NCBI GenBank assembly: GCA_026874595.1
Contig: CM049311.1
Coordinates: forward strand, 51,649,676 to 51,713,675
Reading direction: 5' to 3'
DNA from: Sipunculus nudus
Lineage: Eukaryota; Annelida; Sipuncula; Golfingiida; Sipunculidae
Length of the DNA: 64,000 bases
Below are positions 55,429 through 64,000 of the stretch, in pieces. The position numbers and the translations under genes were made by a program. Numbering within the stretch: position 1 is the first letter of the stretch; every line of letters starts with the position of its first letter. The notes under the pieces are model-generated. The model searched no databases and was not told the DNA's origin. It saw nothing but the letters and a program-made list of their open reading frames with translations.

Positions 55429-55775
55429 CCCTGCCAAATGCTTGGCAGATAGGTCTATACTAGTCATCTGTTATCCATATGGCATGTGCCATGTGTGTCA
55501 GTTGTGCACTTTGACCACCCAGTTGAGTGACGTAAGCAAGGCTGGTAATGTTATCCGTAAAAACTTGAATCTTCTTCCCGTTTATATGAGGCATGGACGT
55601 CAGTAAAGCTAAGAAACTGTTAATAACTCTTTGTAATTGGAAGATTGGTGCGCAGTGAACTTGTCCCATAAGCTGCTGGCTTCTTGGTGTCTAGTCCGCC
55701 ACGTACGGACTCCATTTATCTGTGATATGGAGTCCGACCGTCTGACGGTGAGAGTTCACCCTGCGGTACATGGAG
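55429..55775 (-). pseudogene. RNase H domain fragment of the DIRS-like element
   Basis: One frame carries NYKELLTV (about 55,620) and is stopped at 55,609. The overlapping frame (55,460-55,669) carries KIQVFTDNITSLAYVTQLGG, matching the conserved VxTDNxTxxAYxxxxGG block with a catalytic Asp. A third piece near 55,429-55,450 reads AKHLAG followed by PQN, the C-terminal H-x-x-G-x-x-N motif. The reading frame shifts at least twice between these motifs, so the protein cannot be made as it stands. Confidence 0.7.
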
Positions 55776-55828
55776 GGACCAGTAACATGAATAAACACTG
55801 CTTGTTGTGCGATAGAGAAACAATCTTG

Positions 55829-55831
<3 letters not shown>

Positions 55832-55884
<53 letters not shown>
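55832..55884. repeat. (TA)n microsatellite
   Basis: About 50 bp of alternating TA directly upstream of the Helentron-like element; such tracts often accompany its insertion sites, but this is only an association. Confidence 0.95.
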
Positions 55885-55888
<4 letters not shown>

Positions 55889-55938
55889 TATTATGTATCA
55901 AAATAAATCGATATATCACCTTTGTGTGCGCCTGTAAA

Positions 55939-57844
55939 TGTTTTTAGCTCAGCTGACTGTAAGTCATCTGAGCTATAGCGATCACTTTTTGTCCGTCGTC
56001 CGTCTGTCTGTCTGGCTGTCTGTCCGTTAACCAGGCACAAATCGAAACCGCTGGACCTAGAATCTTGTAACTTGAGATTCTGAGAGGTCCATGAAAAATC
56101 TCTTTGGAAACCAGAAATTAGGTCTCTGTTACCCATATCCTTTGAGCTATGGGGCCCCAAAGTACCCCCCAGAATAGTCAAAGATTATATACAAAAACTT
56201 CAATATCTCATTAACTACATCACTGATGGTCATGATTTTTGGCATACATATTGACCATGAGATGTTTCATCAGTTCCTGCAGACTGATGGCGCCACCTGT
56301 ACTTTTTCCATTTTTTACGAATTTTTTTTCTCTATTTTTTAGACCTTTAAAAATGGGAACATCTGTTAACACGGCACAAATCGTAAAGACTAGACCTAGA
56401 ATCTTCATTCTTGACACACTGAGAGACCTATGAAAAGTCTTTTTGGAAACCAGAAATTAGGTCTCTGTCACCCATATCCTTCAAGCTATGGGGCCCCAAA
56501 GTACCCCCCAGAATAGTTCAAAATTTCATACAAAAACTTCAATATCTCATTGACTACATCACTGGTGGTCATGATTTTTGGCATACATATTGATCATGAG
56601 ATGTTTCATCAGTTTCTGCAGACTGGTGGCGCCAACTGTATTTTTCGAATCTTTACGAATTGTTTTCTCTTTTTTTTGAGACCTTTAAAAATGTGAACAT
56701 CTTAACAGGGTACAAATCGTAACGACTGGACCTAGAATCTTCATTTTTGACACAGAGGGAGACCCATGAAAAGTCCCAATGGAAACCTGAAATTAGGTCT
56801 CTGTTGCCCATATCCTTTAAGCTATTGCACTCCAAAGTACAGCTCAGAATAATGGAAAATTTGATACAAAAGCTGAAGTATCTGAACAACTAATGCAGAG
56901 ATCACCATAATTCTTTGCATGGATATTGATCATGGACTGTTTCATCAGTTTCTGCAAACTGGTGGCCCCACCTGTATTTGTTCAGGATTTTTTACGAATT
57001 TTTCTCTCTATTTTTCAGACCTTTAAAGATATGAACATCTGTTAACAGGGCACAAATCATAACAACTGGACCTAGAATCTTCATCCTTGACACACAGGGA
57101 GACCCATGAAAAGATTCCATAGAAACCTGAAATTAGGTCTCTGTTTCCTATATCCTTCAAGCTATAGGACTCGGAAGTATCCCTCAGGATAATGGACAAT
57201 TTGATACAAAAGCTGAAGTATCTGAACAACTAATGCAGAGATCACCATGATTCTTTGCATGGATATTGATTATAGAGTGTTTCATCAGTTTCTGCAGACT
57301 GGTGTTGCCACCTATACTTTATTCATTTTTTTTAATTTTTTTCTCTATTTTTGAGACCTTTAAGGATGCTGTCATCTGTTAACGCGGCACAAATTGTAAC
57401 AACTGGACCTAGAATCTTCATTCTTGTCGTACAAGGAGGCCCATGAAAAGTGTCTGTGGAAACCTGAAATTAGGTCTCTGTTACCCATATCCTTTAAGCT
57501 ATAGGACTCCGAAGTATCGCTCAGAATAATGGAAAATTTGATACAAAAGCTGAAGTATCTGAACAACTAATACAGAGATCACCATGATTCTTTGTATGGA
57601 TGTTGACCATTAAGTGTTTTTATTAGTTTCTGCAGACTGGTGGAGCCACCTGTATTTTTTCCATTTTTTACGAATTTTTTTTCTCTATTTTTGAGATATA
57701 TAAATACAGACACAATCTTGGCCTGTTGGTTAATCTGTTTGATGCTTCAGTTGAATGTGTATATACTAACATTCAGATGATAAAATTTCCTTTTGCGAAT
57801 CTCTTCCCAGTCAGCTGAGCGTCATGACCCATGGGTCACTTGTT
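55939..57844. mobile_element. Helentron-like non-autonomous element with internal tandem repeats
   Basis: The 5' end reads TTTTTAGCTCAGCTGACTG. GCTCAGCTGACTG (55,947-55,959) is the exact reverse complement of CAGTCAGCTGAGC (57,808-57,820) near the other end, giving 13-bp subterminal inverted repeats. The 5' end also folds locally: AGCTCAGCTGAC (55,946-55,957) pairs with GTCATCTGAGCT (55,963-55,974), 11 of 12 bases. The 3' end has a perfect 14-bp palindrome, TGACCCATGGGTCA (57,825-57,838), followed by CTTGTT. Five ~338-bp tandem units fill the middle. Subterminal inverted repeats, a 3' hairpin, T-rich ends and central tandem repeats are the published hallmarks of Helentron-associated non-autonomous elements, which are abundant in bivalves. 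No Rep/helicase frame is present. A TIR MITE is the alternative. Confidence 0.65.
55975..57692. repeat. Five tandem ~338-bp units inside the Helentron-like element
   Basis: Unit starts marked by GACCTTTAA are at 56,342, 56,680, 57,018 and 57,355 (spacing 338, 338, 337). A first unit lies upstream, fused to the 5' head, and the last ends near 57,692. Each unit contains GGACCTAGAATCTT, GAAATTAGGTCTCTGT and TTTCATCAGTTTCTGCA or a close variant. Units 1 and 2 share GGGGCCCCAAAGTACCCCCC; units 3-5 share GAAGTATCTGAACAACTAA, so units 3-5 form a sublineage. Similar 64-78-codon minus-strand frames in units 3-5 (MFRYFSFCIK starts) follow from the repetition; the period is not a multiple of three. Confidence 0.9.
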
Positions 57845-58326
57845 AATCCTTTGAACTGCCGGGGTTCAGTTGTTGCATGCCAACTGGACACCGCCGGAAA
57901 AGGAATCCCATGCAAATTAGGTGGGCAATCTATGCAAAAGATAAATTCAGGGCGGCTTTACCAGGAATGCCAGTGCCGTGCATTAGGATAGACCATATTT
58001 TCATAAGCATCCTTCCCATCATACATCGCGTGTTGTCAATGATGCTAATATCCTATTGGCTGTTCCGATTGAAGGCTCCAGCGGACCGACGGAGACAAAG
58101 GAATATCTGACCTCATTGAGAGTAAGTGCCCATACTTTATTACATACTGATCATTCAGCAAACGTTTTGGTCCCAACGGAGTCCAAGCATTTGTAACAAT
58201 AATAATATGTGGGATTTGACTGGTGTCCTCATGTTACACAAGGCATATACGTGTCTTAAAGGTTGCACGGATCCGTACAACCTTGGATAGTAAAGACTCT
58301 CCCCGCCAGAGGCTGCAGCGCTTACC
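57845..58326. other. Intergenic sequence, no gene seen
   Basis: A 77-codon plus-strand frame (57,877-58,110) ends close to a GTAAGT donor-like site (58,123-58,128), but it matches no family I know. ATGCAAAT, an octamer-like site, lies near 57,910. No gene is called. Confidence 0.35.
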
Positions 58327-58350
58327 TTACGCGCTGAACACAGCGCGTAA
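58327..58350. repeat. Perfect GC-rich hairpin
   Basis: TTACGCGCTG (58,327-58,336) and CAGCGCGTAA (58,341-58,350) are exact reverse complements around a 4-nt AACA loop. Function is unknown. Confidence 0.6.
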
Positions 58351-60051
58351 CCTCCCGGCCCAGTGACCTTCCAATCACACGCTGTTAGAATTAGCAGGAT
58401 TCTTAAGGTTTGGCAACACCCAGTCAGTTTGCGCTGGATAAAGTAAAATCTGATTGGCCCTGCGTTTAAAAAAAATCTGCAGAACTGGTAGAAGCAATCT
58501 GATTGGCTTAGTGCGCGTGTAAATAAACATAGCTATGCGGGGCAAGCTTGTGCGGCACGCAGAACAGGAAATATGCAGACAATGGGGGATAACTGACCTC
58601 AGGCGAGTCAGTATACAGACTATGTTGAAAGCTGACGATTGCATCGTGTGTATTCCCATGGGGTGAAAAAAGTCTGTGATACCAAGCGCTTTCCACAGCA
58701 GTGTAAAGTGACCGGTACCTCGAGGACATCCGTTTGTGCTGGTGATACCTGCAATGTGTTTGGTTAAATATAACGCAGGGGGAATTCCACAAAGAGAGCA
58801 CCGTCTGATTGCCAAACCTGACCGGCAACCGCGGTTTATTGTAGCGGTTAGTGAAGCAAATAGTTGAGCGTAGCGTAGCCGCTGCTTATGGAGCGTAACT
58901 AGACCTGTATTTGTTTGTTGGATAGGGACTTCCGTTCCATGTTGTTAAAGCACTGAGCTACCAACGAAGATCTTTGCACGGAGCAGGGTCTTATACTAAG
59001 CGGTTGCTCCATATCTTTCTACCTGCATTAAGGCGATATAGATTACAAAGCATAAGTTTAGCAGAAGGTATGCAAACATTAATCCTAACGCACTGTTCTG
59101 CTATTCGTACAAGCGCTCGAGCAGCAAGCCAGCCCTGGTACAACGCCGTAAATATCTTTTCGTAACACACTTATATCCTGTATTTGGGCCGTAAACCCAT
59201 GGATGATTGTCTTCAGTAACATTACATATTTTATAGCCAAAAAAATGTTCGTTCATGATGCAGTTCTGTATGCGACTTCTCCCAATTCATATGCGATCCA
59301 AAGGTATCTAAAGATTTAAACATGAAATCTCAATATTTACATACATCGTTCTTGTTGGACATCAAAAGAAAATCATCAACATGCTACTACTCTTAAATCA
59401 TTTACCCATAACTACTGAAATGGCCTTACACATTTGTGAAACAAATATGGAGACACATAAAGCCCGAACGGCAGGGATTGCCACACAAAGCAAGTATGTT
59501 TCTAACCGTATGCATAACCAACGGCAAGGTAGTTATGGTGATTACCACTGAACGGAAAACGTGACCGAAACCCTGGCCTGATTCCAAAACCTCATCCGCG
59601 GCCGAACGGTCTGTCCCGATCAGAGGTTTATTGCTTTTGTATTTAGCTGTTTGCAATGGGAAACTTTTCCAGTGCCCTAGGCCGGAAAGCAAAATATCTG
59701 TGATGCTTGCGGATATTGGGACTTGACAATTAAATCGGCAAACTCGTCTTGCACACACTTGATCTGAGCAAGGCTTATTTAACGATCTAAGTCCTGTTCT
59801 GTAATGTGCTCGCGTGGAAATGTTGCTAGCAGTACGAGTGTTGTTTCCGCGTACCGTGCCGATTTTGAGATAATATGTTCAACAGTGGCTGATCAACACG
59901 GGGCACACTTTGTGGTGTGATGGTAGGATCACGTTGGATAATGAATCCCATAAAGAGTTCTATCACCCTGTATGTCAGGCTTCTCAGAATGGCGAAGGGG
60001 GGACTCGCAGGTGTCGGAGGTTTATCAGATTTTATTTTAATGAACACACAC
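58351..60051. other. Sequence without a supported gene
   Basis: Contains the longest open frame in the window (146 codons, minus, 58,375-58,815), but a second minus-strand frame overlaps most of it and neither shows a recognisable domain. Frames at 59,426-59,758 and 59,826-60,047 (minus) are likewise unrecognised. The stretch is somewhat GC-richer than the flanks and may contain old transposon sequence. Confidence 0.35.
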
Positions 60052-60772
60052 TGTTACGGAACCTAATATCAACAGATCACTAGTCGTGACGAGCATAAAT
60101 TTGGTTATGGAGATAAAAAAAATCAGGCAGCGTGAAATGTCAAGGTGAATGAAGCAAAAAGTCAGTGTTCTTTTTTGTTAACAAATAATTATAATTTATT
60201 CTTAAAACAACCCTAATATTACAATACAGCAAATCAATACAATTACACAGTATCACAACAGTGCAACAGCAAATCAATACAATTACACAGTATAATAAAT
60301 AAAGTGTACAGTACCTGGATACCACCACTGTCACAGCGACAACAAGTCTTTTAAAACCAATTATCCACGTAACAGTTCAAATATTCCAAAGTAAAGCTCT
60401 TGTATATAAAATCCCTTACAAATTCGATGAACATCTATAACTGCTGCAATGATCGGAAGGGTCCAAAAACTGACTCACACTGTTCTGTGTAATATTTCTC
60501 TCTCCTCCACATCTGGCTCTAAACACAGGCCCTATTTATAACTTTTCATCCGGAAATTCTAGAAACTTCCATTTCACGAACAATCGAAAGAACCCAACAA
60601 TACATAATACACATGCCCAAAGAACATACTTGAACAAAGTACGCTGTGTTTCTACACGTCAGATGCTCACGTGGGCTGGCCCAGGTCGGCGTCTCCCATG
60701 GGAACGGACAATGATAGCGCTACACAGACACAGGCAAGACTGTTCCACACAATAAAAGAGACACCTGTAACA
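60052..60772 (-). mobile_element. LTR-like sequence (solo LTR candidate), minus orientation
   Basis: On the minus strand it starts TGTTACAGGTGTC (at 60,772) and ends GGTTCCGTAACA (at 60,052). TATAAATA lies in the middle and AATAAA near the 3' part. It is the inverted homologue of 49,624-50,481 but about 137 bp shorter; the difference includes the duplicated TTTTATTGTG region near the 5' end of the other copy. The flanks are CA-rich and show no clear target duplication, and no internal retroelement genes adjoin it. The 64-codon minus frame at 60,140-60,334 lies inside it and is not a gene. Confidence 0.6.
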
Positions 60773-61139
60773 GCACACACATATATATATTTATATATAC
60801 ATTTTGTTTTGTGTGACGCATTAAAATATATTTAAGTTAATCATACGGTTTAAAAAAATAAGGTATGTTTCAAGTATATGTTGATTCTAAACTATTTTTA
60901 GATAAAATTTAAAAGTAAAATCAGAAATGGATCCAAACTCAAAAATTCCAATTTTTTAAAATATATTTCATATCAATATATAAATATTATTCTGTGGATT
61001 TCGGGGGGGGGATGGGAATGGAGGATTACATTGCTCACCCCCCCCCCCCCCATTGCAAAAAAAGTACCCGTATTGACGCCTCTAATTGACAGTGTCATAT
61101 ATGTATCAGTGGGCAGACTAACGTCTGATGGCGACTCAC
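60773..61139. other. AT-rich sequence with opposed G9 and C14 runs
   Basis: A G9 run at 61,003-61,011 and a C14 run at 61,038-61,051 lie 26 bp apart on the same strand, so they can pair as a hairpin. The rest is AT-rich with no gene seen, though it would be intron if the neighbouring exon call is right. Confidence 0.5.
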
Positions 61140-61269
61140 CACGGTGTTTATGTTTTCTGGAAGAGCTCTCTGGAGAACGCTGCACGTAGCAGGGTGAATT
61201 GGTTAGTGTTCCACTCACGCCATGAATGGGCTGTCTAGCCGCCTGCAGCGACAAAATGTCTTGCACCAT
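61140..61269 (-). CDS. Possible coding exon with an eh1-like motif (partial gene)
   Basis: On the minus strand an ATG at 61,269 opens 43 codons, then an exact GTGAGT splice donor (61,139-61,134) follows CGT-G, giving a phase-1 exon end. The peptide begins MVQDILSLQA, continues through a Pro/Ser-rich stretch (RSPESSSR) and ends KHKHR. LMVQDILS (counting the in-frame Leu before the Met) resembles the eh1 Groucho-binding motif (F-x-I-x-x-I-L), commonly near the N-terminus of homeodomain repressors. Composition is GC-richer than the flanks. Cautions: the frame is open upstream to 61,374, a TATATATG box sits only about 30 bp above the ATG, and no homeodomain exon is found in the window. The gene, if real, continues leftwards or is a relic. 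Confidence 0.28.
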
Positions 61270-61655
61270 TAACGGACGATTGTTTTTCTCGCCTCCCCAT
61301 ATATAGAGATAAGTAGTGTTTGACCACGATACGATCGTATTTTCCGGAAAATACAGTTTTGTATTCAGCTTCACGGATGGGTGACATCAAAACTTCTTCA
61401 CCATGGCAAAAGTATCTTATTTTCAATACAACTGCAACATATTGGCAACTGTTAGTGCATTTCACTTTAGTTATCGTGTATTTTGGTCCAAGACGACACG
61501 GGTCGTTCTGCTCATAACCGACAGAAGCAACAAGAAAGTAAATGTATGGCGGCTTTTTGTACCCGTTTTATAAGGTTTAATAGACTTAATTAAGCAGGGA
61601 ATTTATGCAATTTACATATCATAACAGAATTTTGTCTTTAAAAACTTTAAATGTT

Positions 61656-61702
61656 GTGACTATAAAATGTACTCTCAGATATATCTAACATTTTATAGTC
61701 AC
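61656..61702. repeat. Perfect 15-bp inverted repeat with 17-nt loop
   Basis: GTGACTATAAAATGT (61,656-61,670) and ACATTTTATAGTCAC (61,688-61,702) are exact reverse complements. The loop itself contains the palindrome AGATATATCT. It could be a short foldback repeat or a structured RNA element. Confidence 0.7.
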
Positions 61703-61762
61703 CCTTGGAGGTTATGGCCGGTCCCGCTGTGTTCAAAGTTCCCCCTTCAAGAGCTTTTTTTT

Positions 61763-61900
61763 CTAGTTAAAATCCTGATTATGTCCAAGTTTGTGGAACC
61801 TAGCCTGCATTTGTCCGTATTTAAGCTGGAGATTCTCGAAGTCACGGCTCAGTTCCTCCAGCTTATCATAAATTTGAGTAAGTTTCTCGGAGTTCGACAT
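61763..61900 (-). CDS. Small ORF, 45 codons, coiled-coil-like
   Basis: The ATG is at 61,900. The peptide starts MSNSEKLTQI and continues with IYDKLEELSRDFENLQLKYG, showing heptad-like spacing of Ile/Leu/Phe with Lys/Glu between, then ends HKLGHNQDFN before a TAG. The frame is open upstream to 62,074, but that part (Cys/Tyr-rich) looks random, so the internal Met is the more plausible start. It lies on the same strand as the possible exon at 61,140-61,269 and about 0.5 kb upstream. It may be a micropeptide, an upstream exon or chance. I do not recognise a family. Confidence 0.22.
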   Translation of the reverse strand: MSNSEKLTQIYDKLEELSRDFENLQLKYGQMQARFHKLGHNQDFN

Positions 61901-62541
61901 GACTGTGATACAAGCGGTGATGTAGCACTTAGCACGAATGACACAATAGATAGTTGTTGCTTTTGATTTATAAGAATAAAAACAATAGGTGTCGCTCTTT
62001 TGTGTGAACACTATAACCATGATGTAAGAGCTGAGGATATAAGCTTCATTTGTTTGATAACGAAAAAAAAACATTATAAACAGTAGAAGTGCATATACAA
62101 AGTATTTGAGAGGTAACTTTTAATGTTTCCTATGGTGTAAACAAATAATTGTCTAAAATTCAGGTCTACCAAGCTGTACAGAGAGTCTAACCTGATACAG
62201 TGTGTCTGGAGAGATACACGTCTCCAGTCACATCGCGCCGTCGATAACAGCTCTTTCGGCTGACATTTACGGTCGTCACACGGAGGGTTTAGCGGGTTAA
62301 TTACCGTTGATGAGGTTTTGTCTTCAGACAAACCCGCAAGAGATCAGGAGCACGTGACAATCTGCCCCAATTACTGTAAGACCTGAAAAAAAGCTAATAA
62401 ATACCTCAACATGGAGCCGGCAACAATACGTGTACAAACACAAAGAAAACTTTCCCGTGAGTCTCAATTACGGTAGTATACCGCAAACCTGTTAATACAC
62501 ACCACTCACTTATAGTTATGGGTTCTCCTGAGTACATATAT
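61901..62541. other. Sequence without a supported gene
   Basis: An 85-codon minus-strand frame (62,074-62,331, starting MSEDKTSST) has an ordinary composition in its first half but no recognisable domain. Nothing else is supported. Confidence 0.3.
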
Positions 62542-62580
62542 CATGTTTTAAAACATGCGAGTTTCAGTTGCCATGGTAAT
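62542..62580. promoter_or_regulatory. Palindrome followed by an X-box-like site
   Basis: CATGTTTTAAAACATG (62,542-62,557) is a perfect 16-bp palindrome. Nine bases later GTTGCCATGGTAAT (62,567-62,580) matches the RFX X-box except for its last base. Functional role is inferred only from the motif. Confidence 0.35.
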
Positions 62581-62789
62581 ATTTGACTTTTTGTTAATCA
62601 TGAGCAGACAAGATATAACATTTAACACCTCAATTTCAAAGACGGATGCTTCTTGTGAGGGGATTTTTATAAAATAACAAGTTTTTATAGAGATACATCT
62701 GTTCTTTTATATGGCCATTCTATTTATACTTGTATTGTTATGGTCACCCGATGTCACAATGATCCTGTTTCCTGGGGAAGTTGCAAATG

Positions 62790-62797
62790 TGACGTCA
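62790..62797. promoter_or_regulatory. Perfect CRE site
   Basis: TGACGTCA is the full palindromic cAMP-response element bound by CREB/ATF proteins. It is isolated; no nearby start site is evident. Confidence 0.35.
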
Positions 62798-62880
62798 ATA
62801 GTTTAGAAACGACCACAATCTTAAAAACATGTTAGTTTTTTTTCTTTCCCGAAAATATCGTATTGACAGTGTCGGGAATA

Positions 62881-63246
62881 CTATGATTTTACCCAGTCCT
62901 GTGGAGTCGTTGGCGTGTCTACCCACTGAGGAAGGTGTGGGTTCGTACCTGATTATGACAGGTGTCTGCCTACGCTGGACTTTCATCTAGGGTCTTAAAT
63001 AATTTATACCAAAAAATGGGAATCTCTGCTTTCTGGTATAGGGGTGGCACCAGCCTTCCTAAATACTATGATTTTACCCAGTCCTGTGGAGTCGTTGGCG
63101 TGTTTACCCACTGAGGAAGGTGTGGGTTCGTACCTGATTATGACAGGTGTCTGCCCACGCTGGACTTTCATCTAGGGTCTTAAATAATTTATAACATAAA
63201 TGGGAAGCTCTGCTTTCTGGTATAGGGGTGGCACCAGCCTTCCTGG
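62881..63246. repeat. 185-bp sequence in two tandem copies
   Basis: 62,881-63,065 and 63,066-63,246 are near-identical (shared start CTATGATTTTACCCAGTCC, shared end GGGGTGGCACCAGCCTTCCT). They differ by a few substitutions (TCTACCC/TTTACCC, GCCTACG/GCCCACG) and a short ACC/CAT indel region. A minus-strand frame in the first copy is not a gene. Each copy has a GGTTCGTACC word resembling a pol III B box, but no good A box, so a SINE origin is unproven. Confidence 0.9.
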
Positions 63247-63846
63247 ATACAGCATTTTGGGACCGAAGAAACGTAAGGCAGTCTCTAGGTCCTAGGTCAA
63301 CTAGGTATGTATACCAGTTGTTGGTTGGCTCAGGTTTACACCTTAGACAGCAAGAGGCTTATTGAACCAAGTGGCCTTGACTCCTGACAGGAAGGCGCCA
63401 TACCGGGACACCCAGCAAGAAAAAGTAACTTATTGTGAAAGTAGTTTTAGATGCAAAAAGGGAGGTGGTATCTCCACTAACAAATCATTAAAAAAACACT
63501 AAGCTTTCTGTAATTAAATAAAGTTTTACAAGGCGAGGTTTCCTGTGGCTGACATCAATGCAGAGTTGAGAGCCGGACTAGTTTTTATGATTTTGCCCTA
63601 GAAAGATGTATAACATGACAGTATACTTTTGGCTAACCTGATCTGACGTACCATTGGATGATCCATTCTGGCCATAGTCAGGTGGAACATCATTTTAATA
63701 TAATGGGAATGGCTAACGAACCCTGGCTTTACCAGCTGCATGAAAGAACACTTAATTACCCGCTGATTGGATTACTATAAGTTAATTATCTGTAATGCAT
63801 CAGACCCTATTGTTAAACTACACGTATTGGAAACTTATGAAAGATA
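63247..63846. other. Intergenic sequence, no gene seen
   Basis: No supported feature. Confidence 0.4.
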
Positions 63847-63920
63847 TCCCTCCCTCTCTCTCGCTTTCTCTCTCCACACCCCCCCCCTCTTCTCTCTCTG
63901 TCTCTTGTGTCTGTGTGTAC
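63847..63920. repeat. CT-rich low-complexity tract
   Basis: Polypyrimidine run of CTCTCT with a short C run, followed by TGTCTCTTGTGTCTGTGTGT. Confidence 0.9.
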
Positions 63921-64000
63921 AATATTTTCCTAACAGGAACGGATAATATAATATTTACAAATTTAAATACCCAGTTAAGGACACTTTGGCAAGGCATAAA

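Larger units (their letters stand above)
53404..55775 (-). pseudogene. Decayed DIRS-like (tyrosine-recombinase) retrotransposon, RNase H to recombinase part
   Basis: Read on the minus strand, fragments appear in the order expected for DIRS/Ngaro-type YR retrotransposons: RNase H (55,775-55,429), its conserved downstream linker (about 55,390-55,316), then tyrosine recombinase (about 54,560-53,404). No single frame is open: there are several frameshifts and stops. Such elements copy through RNA and integrate with a tyrosine recombinase in place of a DDE integrase. The reverse transcriptase and gag expected further 5' (above 55,775) are missing; a (TA)n tract and then another element begin there, so the copy is 5'-truncated. 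Family placement rests on motif order and spacing, not on a database search. Confidence 0.65.

Noticed and set aside
56653-57566. Family of similar 64-78-codon minus-strand frames
   Set aside because: They recur because the 338-bp unit recurs; the period is not a multiple of three and stops differ between units.
58375-58828. Longest frame in the window (146 codons) and an overlapping 106-codon frame
   Set aside because: Two frames of the same strand are open over the same bases, suggesting low stop density by composition. I recognise no domain in either.
61235-61517. Frames overlapping the upstream part of the putative exon on both strands
   Set aside because: They conflict with the better-supported frame and show no domains.
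62567-62797. X-box plus CRE as an MHC class II-style SXY promoter
   Set aside because: The two sites are more than 200 bp apart, whereas that module needs tight fixed spacing.

Overview
The window looks like eukaryotic nuclear DNA, most likely from a bivalve mollusc. That is a tentative call. It rests on the style of the dispersed repeats, especially an element that opens with a hairpin around AGCTCAGCTGAC followed by a GTCCGTCGTCCGTCTGTC tract, and on the mix of Helentron-like, DIRS-like and LTR debris. There is no operon structure, no rRNA, no convincing tRNA, and no open frame above about 146 codons. I do not see a complete protein-coding gene.

Positions 1 to about 41,762 are one uninterrupted satellite array. 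It has a 38-bp, CpG-free monomer (a consensus copy is at 1021-1058) and runs off the left edge. It is organised at several levels. Monomer variants are strung into long higher-order units: two near-identical tandem units of about 9.2-9.35 kb (A1 1620-10970, A2 10971-20199), a mosaic junction (20200-20909), then two units of about 8.5-9.0 kb (B1 20910-29868, B2 29869-38398), and a less ordered tail that decays at the 3' edge. Differences between sister units are mostly whole-monomer gains or losses (76, 114, 380 and about 122 bp) plus scattered single-base changes. This points to recent, stepwise amplification in monomer register.

Positions 41,763-64,000 are ordinary AT-rich intergenic or intronic sequence full of transposable-element debris. 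In order they hold: a foldback (TIR) element and a sister fragment at 42.0-42.7 kb; a truncated Helentron-like 5' end at 43.4 kb; a cluster of CGGCGA/TCGGTGATATT motifs at 44.0-44.8 kb; a decayed minisatellite at 48.5 kb; an LTR-like sequence at 49.6-50.5 kb whose inverted relative is at 60.05-60.77 kb; a decayed DIRS-like tyrosine-recombinase retrotransposon on the minus strand at 53.4-55.8 kb; and a well-bounded Helentron-like non-autonomous element with five 338-bp internal repeats at 55.9-57.8 kb.

Host-gene signals are weak. The best is a possible coding exon on the minus strand at 61,140-61,269, which carries an eh1-like repressor motif and ends at a strong GTGAGT donor. A 45-codon coiled-coil-like small ORF lies about 0.5 kb upstream of it. 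Regulatory-looking sites include a perfect RFX X-box (51,546-51,559), a perfect CRE (62,790-62,797) and a GC-richer stretch at 51.9-52.35 kb. The most distinctive system in the window is the nested higher-order satellite.
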